Shown piece after piece: positions 10,871 through 22,491 of a DNA stretch of 64,000 nt. The position numbers and the translations under genes are program-made. Position 1 is the stretch's first letter, and the number at the start of each line of letters is the position of its first letter. This DNA is from Kalaharituber pfeilii. Its lineage: Eukaryota > Ascomycota > Pezizomycetes > Pezizales > Pezizaceae. The DNA lies in contig WHUZ01000009.1 in assembly GCA_015179045.1 (NCBI GenBank), forward strand, positions 1,240,001 to 1,304,000, read 5' to 3'. The notes under the pieces were generated by a model, which saw only the letters and a program-made list of their open reading frames with translations, was not told the DNA's origin and did not search any database.

Positions 10871-10925
10871 TCTTTTTTTTTTTTTATATCATTACTCGCG
10901 TGCCGCCCTGTGGGCTATGGCGAGA
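10871..10925 (-). mobile_element. T1 mini-retroposon
   Basis: About 15 T are followed by ATATCATTACTCGCGTGCCGC...GGGCTATGGCGAG, a near-consensus reverse T1 tail. I could not identify a clear target duplication. It lies about 50 bp left of the MITE at 10973. Confidence 0.8.
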
Positions 10926-10972
10926 GGGAAGATGATCGTCGTTATGCTGAAGGCAATGCCCAACTGTGCATA

Positions 10973-11519
10973 TGTTCGGGGCCAGCCATTTCCTCCACGC
11001 AAAAGTAGGTGGCCCGGGCCAGTCGCCCGCATTCGAAGGTGAGTGGGCTGGGCAATCCATATTTGTGCTGGCTGGCCCAGGCTACTGGTCCGAATTCCAA
11101 ATAAATGCCCTGCATACTTGAGTAAAAAACGCATTTATTTCTGCCCTACTGTACAGAGAACGAGATGTGCCACTCCCATTGTCTATCTTGGTGAATATAC
11201 TGATTCAGTATATAAGATCCTAATTACAGTAGTTACAGGGTGCCTCGAGATATTAACTGTGACTGCATTCCTTGCACTCCTCCACTCACATCTCTTCCTG
11301 TCCTGTGCAGGTTCGAACACCAGTCCCTTCGCTCTTTTGTCGTATTGTTGGCACGTCTCACTCTGATCAACTGTTCATCAGCATCTTTCACAAACCCGGT
11401 TTGGATGCTTGAATCGCCATTCCCAGTGATGAGCAGCCCGGGTACCGACTGGCCCGGGCCGCTCATGGGTAGACCGGGCCGCTTATGCGTGGCCCGGATA
11501 AGATGGCTGGCCCCGAACA
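10973..11519. mobile_element. MITE, TGTTCGGGGCCAG family, copy 1
   Basis: The terminal inverted repeats are TGTTCGGGGCCAGCCAT on the left and its exact complement on the right. A short direct repeat CATA flanks it (10969-10972, 11520-11523). Internally there are several GGCCCGG-type motifs. No transposase is encoded. A second copy lies at 45580-46004. Confidence 0.82.
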
Positions 11520-12055
11520 CATATATGTTAGAAACCATGACTATCTAAGGTATACGGGCCGTGCGTAGTATGCTGGTGATTCAAGAGATCTGACCGGACA
11601 TGCAATGACTGATCGGACATGATGGGTTGATAACGGATTAGACTTACAGTACATGGTCGGATGTCAGTGAGGGCCATGATTGAGTCCGAGCATATGAGGC
11701 GGGCCGTGTGCCCTTCATACTTGGCAGGCCGAACATTTTGCTATTGTGGCTGGTTGTCTTGGTGTTATGCATTTCTCTGTATATATGCCTCTGGAAGCCT
11801 CGTCCAGTATTAGATATATCATCAAAGAATTCAGTCTCGTCGTATCCTATGTTATATCTCTATTTGTATCAATATACAGGATGATTATGATGATGCATGA
11901 TGCAGTGATACACCGTCTGCCCTGGGTGACTTCTGAATGTTGCAGATGCAAATCAAGTTTCCGAATTGAAGTCCTTCACTGGGGGCCCTTCGTCCTTAGG
12001 TGCAACATTCAAAATGTCATTGTGATACCACAGCACAACTTCATCTCGCTCACAC

Positions 12056-12088
12056 GCCCTGTCATGGCCAGCGGGGTTACGTGATAAA
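12056..12088 (+). mobile_element. Degenerate T2 tail
   Basis: GCCCTGTCATGGCC followed by AGCGGGGTTACGTGAT matches T2 with an internal gap of about 10 bp. Only a few A follow and no target duplication is visible, so this is an old copy or fragment. Confidence 0.5.
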
Positions 12089-12159
12089 TTGTGAAAATAT
12101 TTCGCCCAAACTATTGAACACTGATATTCCTTGCTAGCGACATTGATGGTGTACCAATA

Positions 12160-12853
12160 CAGTCTAACCTTGCTATACCGGACGAGTAAAATCCGGCACG
12201 TTTCATCCAGGTTCCAGTATAGAATAAAATGCTTGGCAGTTGTAAAAGGGGGATGGCAAAAATTTGTATAGAAATTACTAGAGTAGGAAATAATGGAGTG
12301 TAGCAAACGTTAACTCAATCCAAGTCTATTCAATATTCATCGCTCTCACCATCTCGAAAGGTGTCAAGCCTTAAAAGTTCTTGGGGAGCATCAAATACAC
12401 AAGCATCGACTACAGCCAAAATACGCAACTCTGACTGTTTCTCTGAAAGCCTATCAATTCACACAAAAAAAGCTTCAAACTCTACAAGCATGGCTCCAGT
12501 CTTCCAGCAGCAGCAGCGACAGCAGTGGTAGCAGCAATGGCGACAGCGGTTGCGGCAGCAGAGGTAGCAGCAGCAATAGCAAGTGATAGTAGCAGCGGTG
12601 ACAGCAGTAGTGGTAGCAGTGACAGCAACAGAGTGGTGAACAACCAGACTAAGTAGTAAAGTGGGGTAGTCTAAGATGTATTAGTATTAGCATGTCCGGT
12701 ATAGCAGATATTATTTGTATGGAGACAGGGGGGTACTTGTCTGGAGGTTTCTGTCCGGCCCGGTATTGTTACGGCGTCCGGTATAGCAAGGGCAATTTGT
12801 ATGGGAAACGGTTGTCCGAATCGGAGGCCATCAGGTATAGGAAGGTTAGACTG
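12160..12853. mobile_element. Pogo-like (Tc1/mariner) remnant
   Basis: The left end CAGTCTAACCTTGCTATACC and the right end (complement CAGTCTAACCTTCCTATACC) are flanked by TA on both sides (12158-12159, 12854-12855), the Tc1/mariner target. CTATACCGGAC motifs recur near both ends. A Ser-codon repeat in the middle could be what is left of a transposase tail. No catalytic domain remains. Confidence 0.82.
12505..12631. repeat. Imperfect CAG/AGC trinucleotide repeat
   Basis: An interrupted CAG/AGC/GGT run lies within the pogo-like remnant. In one plus frame it encodes a Ser/Gly/Asp-rich peptide ending in a stop near 12584. Confidence 0.8.
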
Positions 12854-12855
12854 TA

Positions 12856-13222
12856 TTATTAATTTTTGTTATTCACTGTCTATCCCAGTCCATTGCTTGG
12901 TGCGGTGGATTACCTCAATCAGGAATCTAGTATGTGATGCAATTTCTCTATCTTTGCACTTCGCTGTAGATTAATACGGCGAAACAGCAAATCCAATGCG
13001 AGAATTGATGGCCGCAGACTAAGATATTTCTCTGGGCTTCTATTGACTTGCCATAAGCTTATTACCTCTATAATTTACTCTACTTAATTTCAGAGTTCCT
13101 GTTTCAGGGAATAAATCACACGAATATTGGTAGTTGGATGTGTTTCCGGAATTGCATGCGTGGTCAGGTATCAAGGTTCGCTGTACCTGGTGACATACGA
13201 CTAGTCAGCGTCTGGTTATGTG

Positions 13223-13255
<33 letters not shown>

Positions 13256-14865
13256 CATTAATCGCTTGCCGCACTAGGGGCTATGGCGATGTCTGGTTAT
13301 GTGACGAAGATACTACCAGGATCTAATTGGGGGAGACTTTCAAGTACTGTAGAGGGCAACCATGATCAGCACGTTTTACAAACCACCTGAAAGTTACATT
13401 TGCAAACCGGGCTGAAGTAATCTTTGGCCTACGGCGGATCGCTTGCGAGTGGACAAGAAAAGCAAGTATAACCCGCATATTCCTTCCTTCCTTTTTAGGC
13501 ATGCGCCACGGCGCGACTGTAGGTTACGCACCAGCTGATGGCGGGGGATGAAAACCCTCATGCTCGCAACTAATGCTACTGCTCCTTACATAGTGCAGTT
13601 TGTAGTGCACGAACTTGCTTGTCTGCTACACTTGCAAGGGAGCCTCCAATCTTGGGGAGTGCTGAAGGCATGCAGGTTTGCGTCTGTTAAGAAAGATCGT
13701 ATCCGGGAGCATGTGAAGCAAATCGGAATGGAGCGCAAAGGCCATGATGAGGTGCCAATGAAGAGGGGGGGTGCGGGAAAATTCTCCATTAGGACAGCAT
13801 GCCGGTTCAAAGTTGTCACGATGGACGTCACTGCGGGGCGTACCGATGTTTGGGCGGAGCGCTGTATTTCCGTGTACTGTCGGGCGCACGTGTACTTGTA
13901 ACCTTGTTACTTATGTACTTATCTATGGTCCTTCCACATCAGGTGAACCCATTTGGGAAGCATAAATTCAGCGCTCGGCCTTGGCTTGCGACGCCAAATG
14001 ATTAGTGCAGAACGGTCCATTAGATTGAAACATTTCTTTGATTAGCCCATATTTTCTGGTTAGTGCCAGGGGTAATTGATCGCTGCGTCATTGCGACAGT
14101 TATACAGTCACATGGCAGAAGAAAACGTACACTTTTGCATAGTTTTTGGGCTTTAGGTGTCCACTTTCTTTTGCCAGGTGACTGTATATGAAGAATGTTA
14201 GTAACAACGACCTCCATGACGGTCCCAACTCCAATCCACATATATACATACTGGGACTTTCTTCAGATCCATATGAATATGATGTGTTACACTTGATAAA
14301 TTCCCCACTGTGAGCACGAGATGTAAATTAAATAAATATATTTGGTATTCATTCAATCTGAAGATGGTTGCAATGCGTTGAAATCGAGTGTAGGATAAGC
14401 GAGACGTTAGCAAATATTAAATGGCACTGTAATTCTTTGCCTCATCTGGAAAGAGATATGAAACTGTACCCTGGCGTAATGAAGAAGGTAAAGTGCTCTA
14501 TGCATGGCCGTTATACAAGGGTCATTGCTGGGCTTCACTGCACCTCAACTTCCTAAATACTACTCTAATGCAAACAAGCGTAACGGTTTTCTTGAAGCTG
14601 CCATAAACACAAGGATTGAGTGGAATACTGCGGGCTGCTACCGACATTTGGCAAAGCTAAGCTCTACTCCCGACAAGCGAGTATGATAAAGATCTCAAGT
14701 CATGACCATCACTTCAATTCTAGGGCAATGGGAATGCTTCCAGCGTCTCACCAGGCCCGGCTGCAGCTGGCGACTGGGTGGACCCCCGGGTGATGTACAT
14801 GAACCCATGATCACTGCGCAGCCCACAGAAACTCAAGCTTCCAGAGCCGAGAAGTGTACACAGAA
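12856..14865. other. Intergenic, no recognised gene
   Basis: Apart from the mini-retroposon at 13223-13290 I find nothing supportable. A 117-codon frame at 13548-13901 is overlapped by equally long frames on the other strand and has no family motif. Confidence 0.4.
13223..13290 (-). mobile_element. T1 mini-retroposon
   Basis: About 31 T are followed by ATCATTAATCGCTTGCCGC...GGGGCTATGGCGAT. A perfect 13-bp target duplication GTCTGGTTATGTG lies at 13210-13222 and 13291-13303. Confidence 0.94.
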
Positions 14866-15040
14866 CAGTCAAACCTCTCATATTGGATCCTCATCAACTA
14901 GATATCCTATATTATTGGATAAAGCCCTCGCCCCCAAATTTCATTCTTCCTACAGTACTATTATGGCCTCTATAAGTGGATATTTAATCATTGGATAAAA
15001 GCCGCGGCCCCGAGTTGATCCAATATGAGATGTGGGACTG
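14866..15040. mobile_element. 175-bp MITE with about 25-bp inverted ends
   Basis: The left end reads CAGTCAAACCTCTCATATTGGATC and the right end, complemented, CAGTCCCACATCTCATATTGGATC. The CAGTC start resembles pogo/Tc1-type ends. The right end is followed by TA; the left is preceded by AA. Non-coding. Confidence 0.75.
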
Positions 15041-15347
15041 TACACAATATCAAAATAATGGTTGGCGGAGTGGGCATCACATCTCTAATGCAATCCTCTT
15101 GAGTCTATAATAGAATAAAGATAAGCAAGAACTGGATATTATGGATAACGCTATGCGCTCAGAGTGACGAGGGTTTAGCAATCTACACACCTGATATCAA
15201 TGCTCATCTGGGCATGGGCTCGGCTAGCTGGGTGTACACTCCACTCACAAATCCCATTGCACCGTTCCTGCATCAACAACAGATGTGTGTCGAATCTGTA
15301 AATTGCCTCTCAGTGGATCCTCTACTATGCATGTCTCCAAGTACCTA

Positions 15348-15702
15348 GGGTAAGGCGAGAATAGGCAAGTATGACAGCCCAGAGTGTCGCTCGTGCGGGG
15401 CAGAGGAAGAGACCACTGCCCACCTGCTGGAAAGGCGTGAGGCTTGGATGAGGAGGTGGCCAGGGGCCAAGGAGAAGTTGATATGCCCTCCCAAGAGGGA
15501 GGAAGGAGACGGGGACATCCTTGTGGAGATACTGGCATGGGTGGAGGAAAGCGAGCGGCCCGTCTAGATTACACCATGTTTTCCGTCATCTTATTGCGTT
15601 AGTCAATTTTCTTTTCATTTCCTGTCTTTATCTCCTATGTTTTATCTCGTCATAGCCCCCAGGGCGGCAAACGAGTAATGATATTAAAAAAATAAAATAA
15701 TT
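15348..15702 (+). mobile_element. LINE-B family 3' fragment
   Basis: A 5'-truncated copy of 355 bp with target duplication GTACCTA (15341-15347, 15703-15709). Codons 15355-15567 encode the last 70 residues of a LINE pol: a zinc knuckle with CRSCGAEEETTAHLLE, where the final Cys appears replaced by Arg (ERRE), then LVEILAWVEESERPV and a stop. A 3' UTR and the T1 tail (CGTCATAGCCCCCAGGGCGGC...GTAATGATATT) with an A-rich end follow. It marks how a normal truncated LINE copy looks beside the mini-retroposons. Confidence 0.88.
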
Positions 15703-15780
15703 GTACCTAATGTCTCCACGGAGATGCTGGTTTACCATAGCCTAGACCTCAATCGCTGATGCAATAGTTGCTGGGCGGAG

Positions 15781-15790
15781 CTATATAAAT
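15781..15790 (+). promoter_or_regulatory. Probable TATA box of the LVIVD gene
   Basis: CTATATAAAT lies about 120 bp upstream of the ATG at 15907, a plausible distance for a fungal TATA box. Confidence 0.45.
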
Positions 15791-15906
15791 GTCTTGATTC
15801 CCTCTTCCATGGTGGGCTTCAACGCACTTGCACTCGGCCTCCAATACACGTTGCACTGCTAGCTTCTGCACAGCGTCCCAACACCTGAACCTTATTGCAC
15901 TTCGCG

Positions 15907-17400
15907 ATGAAGATCTCTTTTGGATTCGTTACTGCCCTCTGCTTGGCCTCTGGGGCCGTTGCTGCTCCGCTGCAGGAGGTCTCTGTCATGTCCGCTGTCA
16001 TGAGCCGTATCCGCAACCAAAAGGAGTCTTTCCGTCAGAAGCAGCGTAACGAAGGCATGTTCGCGCCTGATTCGTACGCAAACGTTATGGCGGTTACCCC
16101 TTGCAGCGACGGCAAGTCGGGCGGCACGTACAGCTGCAGCAACGTGGACATGTATGGCTTCCTGAGCCACCAGGCCATGGGCAGCACCACCCGCGAAGGA
16201 AACGACGTCTGGGGTTGGACCTCCCCGGACGGAAGGGAGCTTGCCGCCGTTGGGCAGACTGACGGTTCGTGGTCCCTTCACCTGTCCGCTGTGCCGGGTG
16301 GATTTTGAAGGAATGGGGTATTTATCGCTAACACGGGTGACACCTGCAGGCACTGCATTCGTTGAGATCTTGAGCGATGGCAGCTTGAAGTATCTTGGAC
16401 GCCTTCCAACCGCCACCTCCAGCTCGATCTGGCGTGACATGAAGGTCATCGATGGCTATGTCTACATCGGCTCTGAGGCCTCCTCCCATGGCCTCCAGGT
16501 TTTTGACATGAGGAAGCTTCTCACCCTCACCAGCCCCAGGACCTTCTCAACCACCTCCGATGTTACTGCTCGATTCACTGGTTTTGGCAACAGCCACAAC
16601 ATCGTTGCCAACGAGGCCACTAAGACCATCTACGCTGTTGGCAGCAACCAGTGCCGTGGCGGTCTTTACATGCTTGATGTTTCCAATCCAGCAAGGCCAA
16701 CGAGCTTGGGCTGTGCTTCTTCTGATGGATACGTCCACGATGCTCAGTGTGTAGTGAGTACAACATTCTCTGTTTGATGCTTGAATCGGTGGTCCAACAC
16801 TAACTTGAACCCATTCTCCAGATTTACACCGGCCCACACAAGGTCTACCAGGGCAAAGAAATTTGCTTCGGTTACAACGAGGACACTCTAACCATCTATG
16901 ATGTCAGCAGCAAGTCCAGCGTTGAAATCATCTCCCGGACCGGTTACAGCGGTGCCTCGTACACTCACCAGGGCTGGCTCGCCAACTCCGCCATGACCCA
17001 CCTGCTCCTCGATGACGAACTCGATGAACAAGACCACGCTTTGGCAAAGACCACCACCTATATTTGGGACATTACGAACCTTGCTAGTCCGAAGCTCACC
17101 GGGACATACAAGAGCACGGCTAAAGCCATTGACCACAACCTATACGTTGTCGACACCAAGGCTTACATGTCCAACTATGGCTCTGGTCTCCGCATCGTTG
17201 ATATCTCCACTTTGTCCAGTACCCCATCAGGCAGCAGCTTCCGTGAGGTTGGATACTTTGATGTGTACCCTGAGGATGACTCCAACCCACGGAATGAGTT
17301 CTATGGTGCATGGAGTGTGTATCCATACTTCAAGTCTGGATACATTATCGTCAACTCCATTGAGCGTGGTGTCTTTAGTCTCAAGTACACTGGTAACTAG
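15907..17400 (+). CDS. Secreted LVIVD-repeat (beta-propeller-like) protein
   Basis: Three exons are read: 15907-16264, 16350-16753 and 16822-17400, with introns of 85 and 68 nt and canonical GT-AG ends. The joined frame has 446 residues. The first splice was chosen because it joins GQTDG to TAFVEIL in phase. A signal peptide is clear (MKISFGFVTALCLASGAVAA, cut before PLQE). Downstream are repeated short units with beta-propeller character: LKYLGRLPT, GLQVFDMRKL, GGLYMLDVSNPARPTSLG, LTIYDVSSKSSVEIISRTG, TYIWDITNLASPKLTGTY, LRIVDISTL. These match the LVIVD-repeat family of extracellular proteins seen in fungi and bacteria, whose biochemical role is unknown. The protein is probably exported and folds as a propeller. 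The gene is intact, with low-repeat flanks. Confidence 0.88.
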
Positions 17401-17850
17401 GCTTCTGTTGATATTGCGAATATAGGGACTTCCTGGAGGGGTATCAGTAGAAAATGTTGTGAACCATATTGGACTGATAGGTAAAGGGAGTTTCTTTTTT
17501 TGGGGATGTATAGAAAAAATATTGGATGATACCTAGATTAAGTTTGAGCGACCTAGAGTGAGGAATTCGGGGCATGTGCAGCACTTGCAATGGAGGAATC
17601 GGAAAAGGCTGGAAATATGGAACAGAGGGGAGAGGGGAGGGAATTGATCAGAATTGTTTTGGTTAGATTGTGAGGCTTTTCGGATTTGTGTAAACCAAAA
17701 TGGAAATGCTGCAAATCTGAGTTGATTGCCAGCCTACTCCAAAGTTAACAATAACTTTGTCTTGTTTACTCCTAGTTGCTATACATGCAGGAAATTGGTT
17801 TGCTTTGAATAGGTGACTGCCAAGGTGGTGAGTGAAAATCATGATGGCAG
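17401..17850. other. 3' flank of the LVIVD gene
   Basis: Probable 3' UTR and spacer. No further gene or repeat is recognised before the hairpin at 17851. Confidence 0.5.
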
Positions 17851-17875
17851 ACTAGTATTCCGTGCGAATACTAGT
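17851..17875. repeat. Perfect 10-bp inverted repeat next to a transposon end
   Basis: ACTAGTATTC and GAATACTAGT are separated by CGTGC. The hairpin ends 6 bp before the long-TIR element begins. Confidence 0.8.
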
Positions 17876-18657
17876 AGGCTGGAGTTTTTCACATAAAAAC
17901 CGCCCATCACCGGGAAACCGCCCAAATTTACGAGACGACGGATAAAGCTCCTGTGAATGCAAATGGCCCTCAGGTGGGCTCAAATTAAAGCCAGAGCATG
18001 GGAAATTATAGTAAGTTATTTCACTCATTCTTTTTCCCAACTTATAACATATGAGTGGTGACATATTCTGGTATATATCCAGCCCTTATATTAGACATGT
18101 TTATGTGTGGAAGAGTTTACCTGAAGTCTTATGTACTGAAATTATACTCTTCATCCTATGCTGAAGAGGTGTAGCAAATTTGGTTGTGATTGTACTAATA
18201 CCCACAGAGTACCACTGTCATAATCTATATAGTGAACATATTGCGTATTTAGGTAAAGGTAACATTGGGTGATTATGCAAAGAAGAAGATGAATAGGGAC
18301 TATCTAATACTACTAAATAGCAATATATGTATAGGAAGATATTTTCTGAATCGCTTACAGCACTGGCTGCTGATTTGAGCATATGAGCACTATAGTATAT
18401 ATGTGTGCATAAAGCCCAATCACTCAATATAATGCATAGAAGCACCTATTTATATGAGACCACAGAGGTTCGGAAACACCTTTTATCCATTCAGCAGTTC
18501 ATGCCATCACTTCATCTCTGACATCACATGGTTACTGCAACTATTTGGGTCGGTGGGGTAGTGTTCTGCAACTGAATATGCACTAATGGAAATGATGTCA
18601 CATACACTTGATATATGACAGCTATAAGTGTCAAACTGCTATGTGTGCCAATGAATC

Positions 18658-18770
18658 GGCCGGCCTGGCCTGGCCTGACAGGCCGTGATCTGCATTGGAC
18701 TGAAACCGCCTGGACCGGCCTGGACCGGCCTGATCCACATGAATCAGGCCAACCAGGCCAGTCCAGGCCA
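18658..18770. repeat. GGCCTG/CAGGCC motif cluster, left side
   Basis: Multiple overlapping GGCCTGG and GGACCGGCCTG motifs are followed by inverted AGGCCA copies. They sit at the inner edge of the left arm of the long-TIR element. Confidence 0.8.
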
Positions 18771-19109
18771 TTTACGTAAATTCAAGCGATTTTAGAATCT
18801 CAACTCAGGTGAATTATATTTTAATGGTCCAGGATATTTCCACTATCAGTAATTGACAGTCACCCATTAGGTAAAATTTCTAATAATAATCAATGTTATT
18901 AGCCTCTCAGATTCGATGGCCTATAACTCTATAAGTTTCTAACGGAATTAAGCAGTGGTTCTGAGGCAGAAGGGGTGCCGAAGTCTGAAAATACAGAGCT
19001 AAACTGGCTGGAGGAGAGTTGTGAATATTGGGGAGATTTCGCTGAAGTTATCATCATCGAAGAATTGAATTCCGTCTGTTGTATTATCTGGAAAGTCCAT
19101 TAATTCTGA

Positions 19110-19112
<3 letters not shown>

Positions 19113-19143
<31 letters not shown>

Positions 19144-19220
19144 TAATTTCACGTAACCCCGCTTGCAGCTGTTCGCCATGGCAGGGTCCCTGGACCGAAG
19201 TCCTTATGGCCCGGAGACAG
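19113..19220 (-). mobile_element. T2 insertion with an (AT)n tail
   Basis: An (AT)n run of about 28 bp and TTTT precede the reverse T2 tail (TTTCACGTAACCCCGC...CAGCTGTTCGCCATGGCAGG), which then runs on into GGTCCCTGG and CCCGGAGACAGGC. These extensions are also found in the T2 copy at 49429-49528, so both are longer versions of the same LINE-A-type end. The 5' limit and target duplication are not clear. Confidence 0.75.
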
Positions 19221-19751
19221 GCACCTAAAAACAAACAACTCACTATATACACCGACATTCATAAGGGAATAGAGGAAATAAAACCCCTGAGACAACCCGC
19301 TCCTCCAAAAATGAAAGATTACGTCGTCAAGTCCATTTCCTCCACGTCCCTCCTCTTCCCCTTTCTGTCCACCTTTGAATTTCTGTCCCAGTTATACAGG
19401 CACGAATCGTACCACTTGCCTGACAACCTTACCTTCGCTGGTGTTTGGCTATCCGATTCCACCTCCCCCTCCAGGTAGATGACAACCGAGCTAGCCTTCT
19501 TTCCCTCCCTCCTCTCTTTCTTCACCAACCATCTTGCCGCAACAATCTTTCCCATCCATGGGTTCGCATTCCTGAAAATATATACTTGATTATAAAGTGC
19601 GACACATACTTGACTAAAGTCATAGACTGCTACTGTTTAAAATTCTCGATATACAGGAGATTTTACTCATTTAAATACTCAAACAATCTGGTAAACGCTG
19701 GCCTCAATTCACCTAGATAGCTGTGGAGTGATTCGTTTAATTGGCTCGAAC

Positions 19752-19787
19752 CTGCCTGGTTGGCCTGGCCTGGCCTGGCCTGGCCTG
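19752..19787. repeat. GGCCT pentamer array, right side
   Basis: TGGCCTGGCCTGGCCTGGCC-type array, the right-hand counterpart of the cluster at 18658-18770. Confidence 0.8.
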
Positions 19788-20741
19788 TTGGATTTATTAA
19801 TGTGTGCCATATAGAAGACTAGTAATATTGCTACTTAAGGGTTTTCTTCACATGCCTGCTGGACAGGATATAGCTCTGTCTCCCTATGACCCCCAGTGGA
19901 AATATTGAGAATTATGTCCCACCTAGTCCACAAGGGAACACTTGACTGGACAGATTGAAATCAGTAGCACCATAATCAATTTTTTAGACTCTGGACATGC
20001 AATTAGCTATTGCTATACCTCAGTACTTGCATTGCTATACACTTGCACTGTCAGAATCTGCCCGAACTGGTTTAGGTTAGTTGAGCTATGCTAAATGGGC
20101 CTGAATGGCTTGGACCTGCCTAGATGAACTGCTGAATGGATAAAAGATGTTTTCGAACCTCTGTGGCCTCATATAAATAGGTACTTCTATGCATTATATT
20201 GAGTAATTGGGCTTTTATGCCCACATATATACTATAGTGCTCATATGCTCAAATCAGCAGCCAGTGCTGTAAGCTATTCAGAAAATATCTTCCTATACAT
20301 ATATTGCTATTTCATAGTATTAGATAGTCCCTATTCATCTTCTTCTCTGCATAATTACCTAGTATTACCTTTACCTAAATATGCAATATGTTTATTAGAG
20401 TATGACAGTGGTTCTCTATGGGTATTAGTGCAGTCACAACCAAACCTGCTACACCTCTTCAGCATAGGATGTAGAGTATATATTCAGTACATAAGACTTC
20501 AGGTAAGCTCTTCCACACATAAACATGTCTAATATAAGGGCTGGATATATACCAGAATATGTTACCACTCATATGTTAGAAGTTAGGAAAAACAATGAGC
20601 AAAATAATTTACTATATTCTCCCATGCTCTGGCTTTCATTTGAGCCCACCTGAGGGCCATTTGCATTCACAGGAGCTTTATCCGTCGTCTCGTAAATTTG
20701 GGCGGTTTCCCGGTGATAGGCGGTTTCTAGGTGAAACACTC

Positions 20742-21066
20742 TAAATGTTGATGCAGTAGAGCTTATGTACGCTATCTTGAAGGTTGTATAATTATGTTTA
20801 AGTAGACTGGTAGGTGTGGACTAAGAAAGCTATTGGGAAAGTACTTATCTCACAGCTGGGAATTTAGAAAAGGCATAAGCAAGTAAGCAAAAGCAATTGT
20901 GAGTGTAGGTAGCAGGAGATGTATGAGGTAAGTATCTAGTAGAGCGGCGATTTGGTGACTCCCAGTCGGTCCTTAGACCTGTAAGGCACTCGGTTTATGA
21001 AGCTAATATGTGCACATGCATTAGTACATAGTATTATCTTGCCTCTGTACTATTTTTGCATGCTTC
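20742..21066. other. Spacer, nothing recognised
   Basis: No gene or repeat is recognised between the long-TIR element and the putative LTR. Confidence 0.4.
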
Positions 21067-21430
21067 TGTTACGTTTACCTGTTATTACAAGTATTGGCAT
21101 TGATAAGGAATTGCCACGTTGTCAGTCATTTATTGTTGACTAGTCATGTATGACGCGCTTAAATCTATATAAACGCTGGCTGATAGCATAGTTAGAAGAA
21201 TCAAGACACAAGCGGTGTTCTAAGTCTCTCTATAAACTCTGAAGCCTATCGTTTCCTTACTACGCCCGTGAACCACTCCGCTCCGCTGCGCGCTCCACGC
21301 CGAACAGCTGCCCTTCCGGTCCGTAGCATATACACCTCCGTAGCCATTCCGGTCCGCCGTATACACACCTCCGTAGCCGTAACATCCAGTACCAGCGCTC
21401 ACCGGATCCTAGCCCCTCACGCCCGTAACA
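21067..21430. repeat. Putative LTR (364 bp)
   Basis: The segment begins TGTTACG and ends CGTAACA, the TG...CA inverted ends usual for fungal LTR retrotransposons. A TATA-like CTATATAAACGC occurs mid-way, as expected for a U3/R promoter. Neither a clear primer-binding site, nor a polypurine tract, nor a 5-bp target repeat is visible, so orientation and solo versus truncated status stay open. Confidence 0.5.
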
Positions 21431-21990
21431 GTAGCTTTCTTATTTAGTTATTCACTATCACTTCTATAAATACGTAAATAGTACTTATAAATTTAATCGT
21501 TTTTTTAACTTTATTTAGGCTCAATAAAATAAATAAACTAAATTCAAGAAATTATATATAATTTAAAGTATTATTATTAAGTCTCTCTAAGATTTTCATG
21601 AAATATTTTAAAAGTTTCTATATTATATTTCTAAAGTTTTATAGCTTGAAACTATAGTATTTATATATAATATATAAAAAAATATATATTATTTAATTAG
21701 GTATATATAGATAAATATTTCTATAAATCTCTACTTTTTATTAAGACCTATACTTACAAGATACTCAGAATATATTCTTCTATATATAAAGTTATATTCT
21801 AGAGTATTTTGAATAGACTTTATATTTTTAGAATTATATACTAATTAAATATTAAAATTTATCTTTAGTAGTAAAAATATACTTTAGATATTAGCTTATT
21901 ACTTGTTCTATATATATTCTATTATTATAAAATATTTCAGATCTCTTAAGTATATATTATAGAAGGTATATGCACTTGCTCAAGGTCTTA
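21431..21990. repeat. Very AT-rich block, possibly RIP-mutated
   Basis: The composition changes abruptly after the LTR end: G and C almost vanish and TA-rich words (ATATATA, TTTAAA, TATTAT) dominate for about 550 bp. This is what repeat-induced point mutation of an LTR-element interior would leave. No residual protein motif can be read. Low-complexity non-coding AT DNA is the alternative. Confidence 0.5.
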
Positions 21991-22491
21991 AATAGCCATC
22001 CTGCTATTTTATATCTGTATAAGGTGCAGATGTCTAATTGGGCAATTACCACCATGGAGTATGGTATAAAATTTACAATTAGCTAACTGAGGTGCGGAAG
22101 TTACTTTCCTATACCTCTCCAAGCTGTATGTACAATTTGGCCATCTTCTATGAAGATTTGGCCTTACAGGAGGCTGTTGTTTTAATTCCGGAAGTGCGCC
22201 GGATCCCGGCCAGTGACGTTACAGTACTTATCGTATCTTCATTGTTTGATTCCATGCCGCATGCCTATTGGGAAAAATAAGGAGGAAGGAAGTAAATGGT
22301 AAAATTGTAAGATAAACATGCATATTGACCAAATTCGCGATAGAGGGTAATGTGTAAGAAATTCGAGATCAGCTAAGCCACTCCCCGCGCCCTGCAAGTC
22401 CCCACCCCCCTAGGCCACACATACACAGTTTAACCGCACCGCACAGCTTGTGCACTGAGGCCAGCTCGTGTAGGTCCTCCAGCGTATGTAT
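21991..22491. other. Spacer downstream of the SDR gene
   Basis: It contains the 3' flank of the minus-strand SDR gene. Nothing else is recognised. Confidence 0.4.

Larger units (their letters stand above)
17882..20741. mobile_element. 2.86-kb element with about 620-bp terminal inverted repeats
   Basis: The left arm (17882-18502) and right arm (20124-20741) are imperfect inverted copies over their whole length. The outermost bases are GAGTTTTTCACATAAAAACC on the left and GAGTGTTTCACCTAGAAACC on the right strand. Both arms contain the complementary stretches ACGAGACGACGGATAAAGC and CTGCTGAATGGATAAAAG. The centre (18503-20123) has GGCCTG clusters on both sides, like the subterminal motifs of hAT elements, plus a T2 mini-retroposon. 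No transposase is recognised and no target duplication is clear. The best description is a foldback or non-autonomous DNA transposon. Confidence 0.85.

Noticed and set aside
12505..12631. CAG/AGC repeats as an independent microsatellite locus or CRISPR-like array
   Set aside because: Interrupted trinucleotide repeat inside a pogo-like remnant; no spacer-repeat regularity. No CRISPR array exists in this window.
15892..16449. 185-codon minus-strand frame
   Set aside because: Antisense of the LVIVD-repeat gene and crosses its intron; no motif.
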